From positions 83,256 through 147,255 of the forward strand of contig CAZFSR010000005.1 of the NCBI GenBank assembly GCA_964521575.1: 64,000 nt of DNA, in the 5' to 3' direction. Made by a program: the position numbers and the translations under genes. Under the pieces are notes generated by a model. It was not told the DNA's origin, did not search any database, and saw nothing but the letters and a program-made list of their open reading frames with translations. The DNA is from 79-D21 sp964521575. GTDB taxonomy: Bacteria; Synergistota; Synergistia; Synergistales; 79-D21. Of the stretch, positions 52,246-59,377 are shown piece after piece (position 1 is the first letter of the stretch; each line of letters opens with the position of its first letter).

Positions 52246-52345
52246 TCACCGTTTCCCCCTTCCGTGGGAAAACGCGATCCCGGAACCGCCAGGCAAGTAC
52301 AGGCATGAATATCATATCACGCTAATATCATGAAGTGGGATTCGG

Positions 52346-52378
52346 CTGAAAAAGGCCCCGGCAAACAACCGGGGCCTT
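52346..52378 (-). terminator. Rho-independent terminator of the kynureninase gene
   Basis: Stem AAGGCCCCGG/CCGGGGCCTT followed on the minus strand by TTTTTCAG. Confidence 0.8.
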
Positions 52379-52408
52379 CGGGACACGAACGGAACGTCCG
52401 CAGCAGCT

Positions 52409-53698
52409 TCAGGAAACGGCGCTTCTTTCCACCGGGAATCTTTCGTATTCCCGGTGGTCGATGATCCCTTTCAGGGCATCGGCCACTGCCCATACCTCCG
52501 AGAAGGTGTTGTAGAGAGCGACAGGGGCAATCCGGATCACCCGCGAAGGCCTGAAATCCGGGATGATTCCCCGGGCCTTCAGCGCGCAGCAGATCCTCCA
52601 GGCTTCCCTGGGGTGCTCGATGGCGAGATGCCCCCCGCGCCGCCCGTGATCCCTCGGGGTGGCGACGGAATAGCCATAGGGTTCCTCTGAAAGGTACCGG
52701 TCGACCAGGTCGATAAGGAAGTCCGTCAACTGGAGCGATTTTTCCCGAATGCCCCCGATCGTGGCTTCCTCCTGGATCGCCAGGGCAGCCTCCAGCGTCG
52801 CTGCGGAAAGGACGCTGGGCGTACCCATCTGCCACCCGCCGGCTGAACGGGCGTGCTCAAACCCCAGGGCCATGTCGAACTGTTTTTCCTTGACATACCC
52901 GAACCAGCCCGCCAATCCCGGCTCAAGGCCGAAATGGCGTTCGTGGAGGAAGAGGAAAGCCGGGCTTCCCGGCCCGCCGTTCAGGTGCTTGTAGCTGCAC
53001 CAGAAAGCGAAGTCAACGTCCCAGTCATGGAGGCGGTGGGGAACGGATCCCGCGGAATGGGCGCAATCAAACCCGATGGCGATTCCCTTTTCGTGAGCCG
53101 CGCGGGTCAGTCTTTCCATGTCCAGGAGCTGGCCGCTGCGGTAAAGCACCGAGGGAAGAAGGGCCACGGAAACGGTTTCGTCCATCAAGGGGACCAGGTC
53201 GTCCTCCTCAAGCATCCCTCCGCCTCTCGACCTAGCAAGGACCAGGTCGCTTGCCGGGTCGCCTCCCTTAAGTCGGATCTCGCTTGCCAGAGCGTAAAGG
53301 TCGGACGGGAAATTGAGCTCGTCCGCCAGGATCTTTCTGCGGGTCCCCTCCGGGCGGTAGAAGGTGCTGACGAGGGAATGCAGGTTCGAGGTCGTGGAAC
53401 CCGACATGACGACCTCACCGGGCAACGCCCCCACCAGGGGAGCCATCCTCCGGCCCATCTCCTCCGGCATCGTGAACCAAGGGATCTTGCCCTCCAGCCA
53501 CCCGTCGATGTTCAGGACTTTCCATTCCTCCAGCACGCGCTGCACGCCTTCAAGGGAAGCTTTGGGCGGAAGTCCGAGTGAATTGCCGTCCATGTAGATC
53601 CGTCCGGGAGGGATGACAAACCGTTCCCGGAACCGGCCAAGCGGATCCTGCTCATCCAGTCTTGCCGCGAAGGCTTTCGCCGACTCCATTTTTTCCAT
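52409..53698 (-). CDS. kynU: Kynureninase
   Basis: A 429-aa PLP enzyme cleaving kynurenine to anthranilate and alanine. Family marks are YMDGNSLGLPP near 35, STTSNLHSLVSTFYRP near 95, GFDCAHSAGSVPH near 215, and the PLP lysine in CSYKHLNGGPG near 238. Residues after HLAIEHPREAW match the C-terminal domain. The ATG at 53698 was chosen because AGGAGGA lies 9 nt upstream; the ATG at 53707 is too close to it. The MarR gene just upstream probably controls it. No other kynurenine-pathway genes are nearby, so it may act on imported kynurenine from tryptophan breakdown. Confidence 0.94.
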   Translation of the reverse strand: MEKMESAKAFAARLDEQDPLGRFRERFVIPPGRIYMDGNSLGLPPKASLEGVQRVLEEWKVLNIDGWLEGKIPWFTMPEEMGRRMAPLVGALPGEVVMSGSTTSNLHSLVSTFYRPEGTRRKILADELNFPSDLYALASEIRLKGGDPASDLVLARSRGGGMLEEDDLVPLMDETVSVALLPSVLYRSGQLLDMERLTRAAHEKGIAIGFDCAHSAGSVPHRLHDWDVDFAFWCSYKHLNGGPGSPAFLFLHERHFGLEPGLAGWFGYVKEKQFDMALGFEHARSAGGWQMGTPSVLSAATLEAALAIQEEATIGGIREKSLQLTDFLIDLVDRYLSEEPYGYSVATPRDHGRRGGHLAIEHPREAWRICCALKARGIIPDFRPSRVIRIAPVALYNTFSEVWAVADALKGIIDHREYERFPVERSAVS

Positions 53699-53713
53699 TC
53701 TTCCCATTCCTCC

Positions 53714-54148
53714 TCACTTTCCCTGCCGCTCGGCATTATTCGCCATCCGGACTAGCAAGCCGAGTGCCAGGTCCCTTTCTCCCGGGTCAAACCCCTCGAC
53801 GAGCAGGGCATTCCACGCCTCCAGCTCCCTTAAAACCAGCGGCATCTTCTCGCTGGCCTGCTGCGTCAGGTAAACCCGGAAGGCCCTGGCATCACGGCCA
53901 TCTCTTTCTTTCCGCAGCCACCCGGCCGCAGTCAGGCGCTGGACAGCCCGGGCAACCGTCCCTTCGTCGAAGGCCAGCTCGACGGCAATCTGGTGCTGCG
54001 TCAATCCTTCGTTCCTCGAGAGAAGCGCAAGGTAGAGATAGAGTCCCTTCCCCAATCCCACCGGTTCAAATACCCGGTCGAGGTGAACCCGGCTCCGCCG
54101 GAAGAGGGTGGCGATCCAGCGCCCCAGCGACCGCTCCTGCCGGTCCAT
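53714..54148 (-). CDS. MarR family transcriptional regulator
   Basis: A 144-aa winged-helix regulator. The recognition region GLTQHQIAVELAFDEGTVARAVQRL and wing LRKERDGRDARAFRVYLT are typical of MarR. It lies 15 bp before the kynureninase gene on the same strand and is expected to repress the pair, with an aromatic acid as a possible inducer. A perfect palindrome sits at its promoter. The ATG at 54148 follows GGAGGGG. Confidence 0.92.
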   Translation of the reverse strand: MDRQERSLGRWIATLFRRSRVHLDRVFEPVGLGKGLYLYLALLSRNEGLTQHQIAVELAFDEGTVARAVQRLTAAGWLRKERDGRDARAFRVYLTQQASEKMPLVLRELEAWNALLVEGFDPGERDLALGLLVRMANNAERQGK

Positions 54149-54169
54149 ATCGATCCCCTCCGTAATTAG

Positions 54170-54181
54170 TTGCATATGCAA
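54170..54181. promoter_or_regulatory. Palindromic operator
   Basis: TTGCATATGCAA, a perfect 12-bp palindrome 22 bp upstream of the MarR start codon, just downstream of the -10 box. A repressor bound here would block transcription start. Confidence 0.6.
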
Positions 54182-54192
54182 TCATTACCCGG

Positions 54193-54221
54193 ATTATAGA
54201 CGTCTTCCGCCATGACTGCAA
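54193..54221 (-). promoter_or_regulatory. Promoter of the marR-kynU operon
   Basis: On the minus strand TTGCAG (54216-54221), a 17-bp spacer and TATAAT (54193-54198). Confidence 0.75.
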
Positions 54222-54230
54222 GACAAGAGG

Positions 54231-54257
54231 AAAACAAAAACCCCCGTTTCCGGGGGT
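54231..54257 (-). terminator. Rho-independent terminator
   Basis: Stem ACCCCCG/CGGGGGT with loop TTTC, followed on the minus strand by TTTTTGTTTTCC. It ends the upstream Cys-rich protein gene before the marR promoter. Confidence 0.8.
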
Positions 54258-54271
54258 CATGAAGAAACGGG

Positions 54272-54811
54272 CTAACCTGGCAGGCGGATCATCGAATTGG
54301 CAAGCGGGTGGCCCGAATCCAGGATCTGTAGGGCAACCCGCGCCGCCATCCGGGCCGCTTCCCCGCAAACCTGGGGACAGGCAAAATCCATTTTCTCCAT
54401 CAGGGCATGTATTTCCTCCCGTTCTTCCAGGCGGGTAAGCTCATACTCCCGGCCGTAAAGGTCCTTCTGGATGTCTCTGCAGAGGACGGATCCAAAGCGT
54501 TCTTCAAAGGCCCGGTAAAGGGTGTCGCAATACCCGAGGCCTCTCGCTGCCTGGTCGCGCATTTCGAGATCGTCCCGACCGGCCAGCAGGCCGATGAACA
54601 TGAGCGCCCCGCTCAAGGCCCCGCACATGTGCCCCCGCCTGACGCCCCCTCCCGCAAAAGCCGTTGACGCCCGCAGGACATCGGGGTTGTGGATTCCGAA
54701 GCCCCTCATCAGGGCCGCCACCGTTCCCTGGCTGCAAAGGTGGTATCGCACCTCGTTGAGGCATGCCTCCCGTGCCGCTTTCTCCAGTACCGCTTCCCTT
54801 GTCGTTTCCAT
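54272..54811 (-). CDS. C_GCAxxG_C_C family putative redox protein
   Basis: A 179-aa protein of the Cys-rich C_GCAxxG_C_C family, proposed to be redox-active. Cys pattern: YHLCSQGTVAALMRGFG near 26, GHMCGALSGALMFIGL near 62, LGYCDTLY near 92, SVLCRDI near 110, and FACPQVCGEAARMAA near 145. The expected GCAxxG is here CSQGTV and CGALSG. The function is unknown; the family is frequent in anaerobes. A strong AAGGAGG site precedes the ATG. Confidence 0.8.
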   Translation of the reverse strand: METTREAVLEKAAREACLNEVRYHLCSQGTVAALMRGFGIHNPDVLRASTAFAGGGVRRGHMCGALSGALMFIGLLAGRDDLEMRDQAARGLGYCDTLYRAFEERFGSVLCRDIQKDLYGREYELTRLEEREEIHALMEKMDFACPQVCGEAARMAARVALQILDSGHPLANSMIRLPG

Positions 54812-54879
54812 AACGGACCTCCTTCATGGTCTCGATGATTCTTTCCATTTCGGAACGCTCCCGACCCCGGGCTTCCTCT

Positions 54880-55317
54880 CTACTTCCTCAAAACCAGCAT
54901 GGATCCCAGGACGAGGAAGAGCACGCCGATAGCCCGGGGCAGGTCCAGAGGCAGTTTCTGGAAACCAAAGGCTCCTACCGAATCCAGCGCCAGGCTGGCG
55001 GCCAGTTGCGCCGCGATCGCCGCGGCCATGGCCGCGGTGGTGCCGATACGGGGAACAGCCAGAACGAGGCAGGTGACGTAAAAGGCTCCCATCAACCCGC
55101 CGAGGACCTCCCACGGAGCGGCCCCGGATATGGCCTTCAGGTTTCCCCTCCCGAAAATGAGCACGATCACCCCAAGGCAAAGGGCCCCTCCCAGGAAAGA
55201 CACGAATGCGCTCTCTAGAAGGCCGACCTTCTGTGCCAGCCTTGCGTTTACGCCAGGCTGAAGGGCCGAAACCGCCCCGGCAAGGAGCATCAGGGCAAAG
55301 AGCCATATCCTGGACAA
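54880..55317 (-). CDS. DUF606 (YdcZ-like) small DMT transporter
   Basis: A 145-aa membrane protein with four or five helices, matching half-size EamA-like proteins of the DUF606 group. Marks are ALQPGVNARLAQKVGLLESAF, then SFLGGALCLGVIVLIF and a final IGVLFLVLGSMLVLRK. These usually work as pairs, but only one is present here. The TTG at 55317 follows AAGGAGGGGG, a much better site than the upstream ATG. It is divergent from the DUF554 gene with about 100 bp between them. Confidence 0.85.
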   Translation of the reverse strand: MSRIWLFALMLLAGAVSALQPGVNARLAQKVGLLESAFVSFLGGALCLGVIVLIFGRGNLKAISGAAPWEVLGGLMGAFYVTCLVLAVPRIGTTAAMAAAIAAQLAASLALDSVGAFGFQKLPLDLPRAIGVLFLVLGSMLVLRK

Positions 55318-55420
55318 CGATTTCCCCCTCCTTCGCATGATCGGCCTGGCAGGGTTAATCCCATCGGCCATTTTCTGCTATGATGTCCCGAGTCCCATTT
55401 TACCCACTGGAGGGAACTTC

Positions 55421-56125
55421 TTGCTCGCTTTCCCCGTTGACATCCCCCTCGCGGGATCCCTGGTCAATTCGCTTTCGATCGCTTTCGGCGGTGCCCTCGG
55501 CCTTGCCGTCGGTTCGCGCCTGCCCGGCCGCTACTCCGAGATCACCTTCCAGGCCCTCGGGCTTTTCACCGGCTTCATCGGGCTTTCAATGGCCTTGAAA
55601 AGCACCCGCATCCTCATCCTGGCGTTCAGCCTGGTGGCGGGTTCGCTGCTTGGGGAAGCGCTCCAGCTCGAATCCCGCGTCAACCGGCTCGGCGAGTCGA
55701 TCAAAAAAAGGATCCGGTCGAAGAACGAGCGATTCGGCGAGGGGATGATCGCCGCTTCCCTGCTCTTCTGCACCGGATCCATGGCAATTCTTGGCGCTTT
55801 CGAGGAAGGCCTCCACGGGACACGGACCATCCTCCTCACAAAGTCCCTGATCGACGGTTTTGCCGCGATCGCCTTCGCGACAACATTCGGGGTCGGCATC
55901 GTGGCATCCGCCGTTCCGCTTTTCCTCTACCAGGGAGCACTCACCCTGTTCGCGGGGCTCCTGGAACCCGTCCTCGTTCCCGCCGTGGTCAACGAGATCA
56001 CCGCCACCGGCGGCGTTCTCATGATCGGGATGGGGATCACGATCCTGGGAATCAAGCCCCTCCGAATCGTGAACATGCTGCCCTCCCTGGTCATCGCCGG
56101 CATCCTCGCTGTCCTTTCCGGGTAG
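55421..56125 (+). CDS. DUF554 family membrane protein
   Basis: A 234-aa membrane protein with the DUF554 pattern: PLAGSLVNSLSIAFGGALGL, GRYSEITFQALGLFTGFIGLSMAL, LLFCTGSMAILGAFEEGLHG and GMGITILGIKPLRIVNMLPSL. It has seven or eight helices. A TTG start at 55421 follows GGAGGG; an upstream ATG would lack a site. Function is unknown for the family, though transport is likely. It stands alone. Confidence 0.88.
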   Translation: MLAFPVDIPLAGSLVNSLSIAFGGALGLAVGSRLPGRYSEITFQALGLFTGFIGLSMALKSTRILILAFSLVAGSLLGEALQLESRVNRLGESIKKRIRSKNERFGEGMIAASLLFCTGSMAILGAFEEGLHGTRTILLTKSLIDGFAAIAFATTFGVGIVASAVPLFLYQGALTLFAGLLEPVLVPAVVNEITATGGVLMIGMGITILGIKPLRIVNMLPSLVIAGILAVLSG

Positions 56126-56148
56126 GACACCGGGGCGGCGAGCTTGGC

Positions 56149-56889
56149 TTACATGTACCCTTCGTACCGGGTCGGGACCAGGGCCGAGTGAACGTACTTG
56201 ATCATGGTGATGAAATCGAAGACAGGGCGTCCCGTTGCCGCATGGACCGCCGCCGCGTAGGGAGGAAGATCGCTGCACTCCAGTACGATGGCCGCAACTT
56301 CGGGATGCTCCCGGACCATCCTCTCCGCAACCCCGACCACTTCTTTCTCGACGAGGTCTGAATCCATCGTTCCCTTCTCCTCCAGCACGCTGGTCCTGAA
56401 CTCATCCTGGTCTTCCATCCCGTAAACGACGATCGGCATGTCCTTCGTGATCCCAACGTTCTGGAAGTGTTCCTCGGTGAGGACACTCGCGTTCGCCGAG
56501 ATGATGCCCACCTTCTGCTTCGAGGTCAGCGTCCGGCAGATGAAGGGAACCTGCAGCAGGCTGGAAAGGAACACGGGGATTTCGACCGCTTCCGCCACCT
56601 GCTTCTGGAAAAGGGCCATGAAGCCGCAGGCCCCGGTGATCGCCCGAACGCCTTCCGCCTCGAGTTCTTTCGCACCCTCGATGAAGGGCCTTAGCAACTC
56701 GGGGTCCCTCTCGTTCAGCAGGCGTTCGATCGAGGATCCCCTGATTTCCTTGTACCGGACGGGAAAGGGATAGGTCGTCGCGTTCCCGACATTGCCCGGG
56801 ACACAGGGATACGCCGCGTCCAGGATCAGGATGCCGATCGTTTCACCATCCCAGGACCGTGTCTTGCTCTTGATGCGATAAACCGTCAT
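56149..56889 (-). CDS. Aspartate/glutamate/hydantoin racemase-like protein
   Basis: A 246-aa protein of the Asp/Glu racemase superfamily. Two Cys act as acid/base in this family: one in AITGACGFMALFQK near residue 88, the second in VLECSDLPPYAAAV near 200. The N-terminal IGILILDAAYPCVPGNVGN resembles an uncharacterised branch seen in anaerobes. It ends an operon with an amidohydrolase, a DapB-like protein and the NSS symporter. It may racemise the product of the amidohydrolase, but the substrate is unknown. Confidence 0.8.
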   Translation of the reverse strand: MTVYRIKSKTRSWDGETIGILILDAAYPCVPGNVGNATTYPFPVRYKEIRGSSIERLLNERDPELLRPFIEGAKELEAEGVRAITGACGFMALFQKQVAEAVEIPVFLSSLLQVPFICRTLTSKQKVGIISANASVLTEEHFQNVGITKDMPIVVYGMEDQDEFRTSVLEEKGTMDSDLVEKEVVGVAERMVREHPEVAAIVLECSDLPPYAAAVHAATGRPVFDFITMIKYVHSALVPTRYEGYM

Positions 56890-57021
56890 CTCGCCTTCCT
56901 CCTTTTTTTCCTCGTTCCTGTTCCAGGCTTCCGGTCACACGCCACCGATTCGGTTCTTCATCGGACCCCGTCGCAAACCAAGGAGCTCCATTTCCGGCGA
57001 GGACCTTGCCCCTTTCCCCTT

Positions 57022-58305
57022 TCACCAATCCGAAAGCAGCTTTTCAAGAGGCGCCTCGACATCCTTTTCGGTGTCCAGGGCCAGTAGTTTTCCTCCGCTG
57101 ACCCTAAGCTTTCCCCCAACGTACACATCCCGCACCCCGGAGGCGTCCACGACCTGCAGGTCGGCGCAGTAGCCCGGAACCAGGGCTCCCAGGCGGCAGC
57201 CCGGAAAGGGAAAATCCGAACGGCCCAGTTTGCGGATCAAGGCCGGTTCGAGTTCCGGGAAGTCCGCCGCGAGGAACCTCCTTTCCCCTTCGACGGAGAG
57301 ATCGTCGTTGCTGGCTTCGCCATCGGTCCCCAGGTAAAGCGTGATTTTCCTTTCGAGGTAACCCGCCAGGTCCGCCCGGCCCGCCTTCACGCGCCTGTTC
57401 ATCCTCGGGTCGAGGACCAGGCGTATCCCGTGCTCGGCCATCAGGTCCTTTTCGAGGCTGTCTGTCCAAATCCCGTCCGAAACCAGCAGATGGGAAAGCC
57501 CAGGGACCTCGCCACTCCGGACGAGACGGTCAAGAACCTGCACCGGGCGCATTCCGTAGCGTTCGAGACAGAGCGCGACATCCCCCTCGTCCTCGGAAAG
57601 ATGGAACTGGACGAGGCGTCCCAGGTCTGCCCCCAGCCGGATCCCGTGAGCGATGGCCTCCAGGCTGTTCGCATGAAAACTGTGAAGGGAGGGAGCGACG
57701 GCTACAAGCGGATCGCCGCCCACTTCCTCGAAGAGTTCAAGAAAGGCCGCTTCGTATTCGGGGACGGTTTCGTAGTAGGATTCCTGCGAAGCTTTCTTTT
57801 CCGCGTATGCTTCGCTGGAAACGAGGTCGTAATGCATGCGCCCGAAGTACAGCCGGATACCCGTATCCCTGGCGGCACGGATCACCTCGCGGTCTAGTTC
57901 GTTTCTCCTTCTGTTGTGGCAGTAAAAAGAAACGACCGCAGTCGTGACACCGAGCAGGAGCATGCGTGAGAAAGCCCGGCAGCATCCGAGGTAGATGTGT
58001 GCCGGGGTCAGTTCGGCACTATGCCTGTAGATCGTCTTTCGGCACCACTCCGCAAGCCCCCAGGACGGATCCACGAACTTCACGTAAAGGGATTGCTCCG
58101 GGTGGCTGTGGGCATTGACGTCGCCCGGCAGGATGCGAGACTCAGCATCGTATTTCGCAACCCGGGCACCCGGCGGGACGGCGGTCTCGCCTGCAGGCCC
58201 AAGAGAAGACACAATCCCCGATCGGGCGTCCAACAGCATCTCGACCTGCTTCGCGCCCCCCGGGAAATCCATCCATCCCGTGACCAGGACATTTTGTCCG
58301 TTCAT
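57022..58305 (-). CDS. Amidohydrolase/deaminase family enzyme
   Basis: A 427-aa cytoplasmic metal hydrolase of the cytosine-deaminase/SsnA-like group. Metal-site motifs are GDVNAHSHPEQSL near 63, the VQFHLSEDEG block near 233, LSHLLVSDGIW near 270 and GTDGEASNDDLS near 330. The C-terminal composite-barrel domain is present (GALVPGYCADLQVVD). It follows the DapB-like gene by 24 bp and precedes the racemase gene. It could open a cyclic amide or deaminate an amine; the substrate is unknown. Confidence 0.83.
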   Translation of the reverse strand: MNGQNVLVTGWMDFPGGAKQVEMLLDARSGIVSSLGPAGETAVPPGARVAKYDAESRILPGDVNAHSHPEQSLYVKFVDPSWGLAEWCRKTIYRHSAELTPAHIYLGCCRAFSRMLLLGVTTAVVSFYCHNRRRNELDREVIRAARDTGIRLYFGRMHYDLVSSEAYAEKKASQESYYETVPEYEAAFLELFEEVGGDPLVAVAPSLHSFHANSLEAIAHGIRLGADLGRLVQFHLSEDEGDVALCLERYGMRPVQVLDRLVRSGEVPGLSHLLVSDGIWTDSLEKDLMAEHGIRLVLDPRMNRRVKAGRADLAGYLERKITLYLGTDGEASNDDLSVEGERRFLAADFPELEPALIRKLGRSDFPFPGCRLGALVPGYCADLQVVDASGVRDVYVGGKLRVSGGKLLALDTEKDVEAPLEKLLSDW

Positions 58306-58329
58306 TCAGTCACTCTCCGCCGGGTTACC

Positions 58330-59118
58330 TTAATATAGCTCGGACAGTTTCCGCACCAGCGTCCCGGGAGGGAGGTCTGCGATATTGCCCGCTGCCGCGA
58401 AAATCCCGTCCATGTAGATCTCGCTTGTGAAATCCGATACGGTAATGCGGATGATCTCATCCTGTCTGCCGAGAACGATCTCGTGCTCCGAAAATGGCCC
58501 AGGGTAAGGGAGCCTCTCCGAGTGCACCGGAATCCCCGCGATCTTTCCGCCAAGCACCCCTCCATACACTTCCCTGCTTTCAACGACACCCTCGGGACCT
58601 CCGGAAGCGGAGTGGGCCAACATCGCCGCTGTTCCGCTCGGGGCATTCGCCATTCCGGGGTGGTGCCGGTCCGTGATGGTCAGGTACGGATAGAACGGGC
58701 GGGCCTTGGCCAGGAAATCCATCACGAGGTTGATGCCCAGGCCGTAGTTGGAGATGATTGCCCAGCGAAGCCCGTGGGCCTTCACCATGGACTCCGCTTC
58801 GGCAAAATCTTCATCGGAGAGGCCGGTTGTCCCGATCACCGCGTCCAGGCCAAGCGCGGCATAAACGGAAAGGTGTTTCATCAGGACAGAGGTATGGGTG
58901 AAATCGATGACGAGGTTCGCTCCGCTTCCGGCAAGCCCCTCCCTGAGGTCCGAACTTGCCAGGATACCGATCGGAGGGATCCCCGCCAGGCTCCCGAGAT
59001 CCTCCCCGCATTCCCGGCAATACCCGCCTGCCAGGTCGAAGCCCTCACGTTCGATGACATTCCGGACCACCAAGCGGCCGACGTTGCCCGACGCCCCGGA
59101 GACAAAAACCTTTTTCAA
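58330..59118 (-). CDS. DapB-like reductase lacking the catalytic lysine
   Basis: A 262-aa protein of the dihydrodipicolinate reductase fold. The nucleotide motif SGASGNVGRLV, VIDFTHTSV, AVIGTTGLSDE and the signature region RHHPGMANAPSGTA are clear. In true DapB the signature reads HHxxKxDAPSGTA: here Lys is Met and Asp is Asn, so lysine-synthesis activity is doubtful. It sits in an operon with an amidohydrolase, a racemase-like protein and a sodium symporter, which suggests it acts on another cyclic imine or has become a different oxidoreductase. Confidence 0.82.
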   Translation of the reverse strand: MKKVFVSGASGNVGRLVVRNVIEREGFDLAGGYCRECGEDLGSLAGIPPIGILASSDLREGLAGSGANLVIDFTHTSVLMKHLSVYAALGLDAVIGTTGLSDEDFAEAESMVKAHGLRWAIISNYGLGINLVMDFLAKARPFYPYLTITDRHHPGMANAPSGTAAMLAHSASGGPEGVVESREVYGGVLGGKIAGIPVHSERLPYPGPFSEHEIVLGRQDEIIRITVSDFTSEIYMDGIFAAAGNIADLPPGTLVRKLSELY

Positions 59119-59187
59119 TCGAAATCCCCCTTTCCCGAAGACCTTTTTTCAATCATGGCAAAGAACTTCTCCAAAGGGATAGGGAAA

Positions 59188-59218
59188 GGGGCGGGGGATT
59201 CCGCTCTTCCCCCGCCCC
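59188..59218 (-). terminator. Internal hairpin between symporter and catabolic genes
   Basis: An 11-bp stem GGGGCGGGGGA/TCCCCCGCCCC in the 135-bp gap between the small-subunit gene and the DapB-like gene, with TTTCCCTATCCCTTT on the minus strand after it. It may reduce read-through from the symporter into the enzymes. Confidence 0.5.
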
Positions 59219-59253
59219 CGGCTATCGGTGCGGCAATCGTTTTCGTTCTCTAA

Positions 59254-59349
59254 TTACTCTCCGTCCTTGGCAATCGAAATATGATACAGGCACCAGAAAA
59301 GCCCTCCGACAACGACCACCATGACAAGCGCCATGTTAACCATCCACAT
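59254..59349 (-). CDS. MetS-like small subunit of NSS transporter, 31 aa
   Basis: A 31-aa single-helix protein (MWMVNMALVMVVVVGGLFW and a short tail HISIAKDGE). GGAAGGAGAG precedes the ATG and the stop is TAA at 59254-59256. It begins 28 bp after the NSS symporter stop. MetS-type small subunits follow bacterial NSS genes elsewhere (the MetPS methionine/alanine transporter), so this is very likely the partner of the gene before it. Confidence 0.8.
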   Translation of the reverse strand: MWMVNMALVMVVVVGGLFWCLYHISIAKDGE

Positions 59350-59377
59350 GAGAATCTCTCCTTCCATCCCGACCGGG

